From positions 1 through 32,691 of the IMG/VR virus record IMGVR_UViG_3300032053_009729: a DNA stretch of 32,691 nt; one strand, written 5' to 3'. The notes below the pieces were generated by a model that was not told the DNA's origin, made no database searches, and was given only the letters and a program-made list of their open reading frames with translations. The translations under genes and the position numbers were made by a program. Positions within the stretch are counted from its first letter, which is position 1. Every line of letters begins with the position of its first letter. Below are positions 31,259 to 32,691 of the stretch, in pieces. This DNA comes from a virus.

Positions 31259-31827
31259 GCGAAGACTTCATCAAGGCTCTCTGGGACGCACAAGAGCTGC
31301 CGGATATCCCTGAAAGCGTAGCTAAACATATACCTGACCTGTTAGCGGGGGCCTCGGGACAGCAACGTCTCGTACGCAAGGTGGGCATTGACGAGGCGGG
31401 TAAGATACCTGGAGCCAAGGATTTCAACTTCGAATTCCAGTGTGCCCGTCTAGTGATCGGCAACGAAGTGGTAGATCGGCAAAATGGCAAAGAGATCACG
31501 GCCGAGCGCGATGACACTGCGCGCCTAAAAGAGATCATGGATAAAACCATGCGGGGTGAGGCCATTATAAGTAAGCGTGAGACTACCATACTAAAAGATG
31601 GTACTGTGGTGGCTTGGGTGGAGTGGATGGAGCCGACTAAAGCTCTATCCAAAACTGAGCGCGGATTTATGACTATAGACGAGCTGCTTGACCCAGAGCC
31701 GTCTAAGTCGAAATCCGAAGATTCCGACGAAGACGACTCTGAGTCAGGCGACTCGGATTACGCGGATGATGCAGGGGCCTCGCCGTTTAGGACGAGTGAC
31801 CAGCCTAACGACGACGAAGCCGAGTAA
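31255..31827 (+). CDS. Unknown 190-aa protein with acidic tail, head-module associated
   Basis: The GTG overlaps the portal stop (GTGA), so the genes are coupled. Residues 1-140 look globular, with beta-prone patches (FNFEFQCARLVIGNEVVD; ETTILKDGTVVAWVEWME). The last 50 residues are Ser/Asp/Glu-rich and disordered. The position after the portal would suit a scaffold, protease cofactor or portal-assembly protein, but no family motif is seen. The stop is followed by 47 bases without a gene before the convergent minus-strand gene. That gap shows only short imperfect repeats. Confidence 0.65.
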   Translation: MSEDFIKALWDAQELPDIPESVAKHIPDLLAGASGQQRLVRKVGIDEAGKIPGAKDFNFEFQCARLVIGNEVVDRQNGKEITAERDDTARLKEIMDKTMRGEAIISKRETTILKDGTVVAWVEWMEPTKALSKTERGFMTIDELLDPEPSKSKSEDSDEDDSESGDSDYADDAGASPFRTSDQPNDDEAE

Positions 31828-31874
31828 CTCTCTAGAACAGAGGTATCGGTCGTACGTCCACGGGAGGCTCCTTT

Positions 31875-32687
31875 CTAAGCCTCGCCGACTTCCAGCTGAG
31901 ATGCCCCTTCGATCACAGGCATCGGGGCACTCGGCTGGATGTCAGCGAAATCAGACGGCGGAACTCCCGCGGCAAGCACTGCTGCAGTGAGGGCAGGCGA
32001 GTCGCTAGTCTGCAACTCCCTGCGCCCACGCGGAGCACGCGCATTGCGCTTGGCGGTCTTCGGCACGGGCGCGACCGTGAGGGCCTTCTCAATCTTCTCG
32101 CCCAGTTCGGACTTGCCGCCCTTTCGCTGCGCCGCGAGCATGTCCTTCTCGTGGCTCATCTTGTCCTTCAGGAACTTACGCTCCTGGGCCGCGTGCTGAC
32201 ACGTAGGGCAGAGGCTGGGCGCGCGGTACGTCGTTACCGCCTTTGCCTCTTCGAAAGAGGACTTGTCCATGTGCATGGCGCGCGTGATGGCACGGCGCAG
32301 CGCGTCTTCCACGTTGCCCATGCTGACCGGGAACACGATACCGCAACCCGGAGTCGCACAGAAGTGCGTCTCGAACGGGATGTCTCGATAGCCGTTGGGG
32401 TTCTGATCCCGGTACTCTTTGACGTCGTCCAGCTTCGTAACATCGTCGATGTACTGAACGACTCGCGCCTCTTTGTAGCAGACGCAGAGCTCACCCACGT
32501 TGGGGAGCTTCCGTTGGCAAAGGAAGCAGTGCTCTCGGCAGCCGTCCCCCGTGCGGAGGGCGTTGACCTGCCACTGGGACGCGAAGAACGCCCCCAGCTC
32601 CTTGATCATGACCGGATCGATCAGCACGGCCTGCTTGGCAAGCAGCCGTTGCGCCTGGTCGACGCGGTCGTCGAACAGAGCCCACAC
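31875..32687 (-). CDS. Zinc-rich unknown protein (270 aa), possibly 5'-truncated by the window edge
   Basis: The frame opens with GTG 4 bases from the window end, so the true start may lie outside. Cysteine groups include CREHCFLC and then CVC (about 50-69), CATPGC (about 110-115) and CPTC (about 159-162), suggesting one or two zinc-binding sites. The middle is helical and the C-terminal part is basic (KTAKRNARAPRGRRE), followed by an Ala/Pro-rich tail. GC is visibly higher than in neighbouring genes (about 63-65% in two 60-base samples, against about 55% in the portal gene). The family is not recognised. It converges on the head-module genes. Confidence 0.65.
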   Translation of the reverse strand: MWALFDDRVDQAQRLLAKQAVLIDPVMIKELGAFFASQWQVNALRTGDGCREHCFLCQRKLPNVGELCVCYKEARVVQYIDDVTKLDDVKEYRDQNPNGYRDIPFETHFCATPGCGIVFPVSMGNVEDALRRAITRAMHMDKSSFEEAKAVTTYRAPSLCPTCQHAAQERKFLKDKMSHEKDMLAAQRKGGKSELGEKIEKALTVAPVPKTAKRNARAPRGRRELQTSDSPALTAAVLAAGVPPSDFADIQPSAPMPVIEGASQLEVGEA

Positions 32688-32691
32688 GCAG

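Overview
The window is part of the genome of a tailed double-stranded DNA bacteriophage (Caudoviricetes-like). Evidence for this is a terminase large subunit, a portal protein, a phage replisome (family A DNA polymerase, primase-helicase, SNF2 helicase, two Cas4/RecB-like nucleases), a phage sigma-70 factor and dense, overlapping genes. The host is a bacterium, judging from the sigma-70-like promoters and Shine-Dalgarno (SD) sites; it cannot be named from the sequence. No integrase, tRNA, rRNA or CRISPR array was seen. GTG and TTG starts are frequent. No host genes are evident, except that the last gene is compositionally unusual.

Layout. (1) 1-1832, plus strand: three small unrecognised genes of virion type. 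(2) 5188-1825, minus: a tight three-gene operon, an unknown Cys-rich protein, then a retron-type reverse transcriptase, then an unknown 508-aa protein, behind a leader with a very long hairpin. (3) 7290-5311, minus: a VWA protein with an HExxH motif and a long Gly-Gln repeat. Its probable MoxR AAA+ partner lies at 12023-10740. (4) Between these two sits a plus-strand cassette (7341-10702) of five unrecognised genes, one of which is a chimera of two others. (5) 12101-13783, plus: terminase. It is followed by a 190-nt non-coding element (13790-13979) closed by a perfect 13-bp inverted repeat and containing a 67-nt near-symmetric hairpin. (6) 22835-14001, minus: replication block with a 285-aa Cys-motif protein, terminator, Cas4-like nuclease, primase-helicase, UDG-PolA fusion, a 29-aa micro-ORF and an unknown gene. 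(7) 22934-23650, plus: sigma factor. (8) 29509-23652, minus: SNF2 helicase, several small unknown genes, a second Cas4/RecB-like nuclease and a ParB-like protein with two AT-hooks. (9) 29534-31827, plus: portal and an acidic protein. (10) 32687-31875, minus: a zinc-rich protein with higher GC.

How the genes work together. Minus-strand blocks carry DNA metabolism and regulation, and plus-strand blocks carry packaging and virion functions. The sigma factor and the ParB/AT-hook protein end 1 bp apart and are candidate transcriptional controllers. The primase-helicase, polymerase, SNF2 helicase and two iron-sulfur nucleases form the replication and recombination apparatus. The MoxR and VWA proteins probably form an ATP-driven remodelling machine.

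The best candidate for an undescribed system is the reverse-transcriptase operon, together with two strongly structured non-coding elements: its own leader hairpin, and the 190-nt element beside the terminase. The latter has the size and topology of a retron msr-msd RNA but lies about 9.4 kb from the RT. That link is inference, not demonstration.
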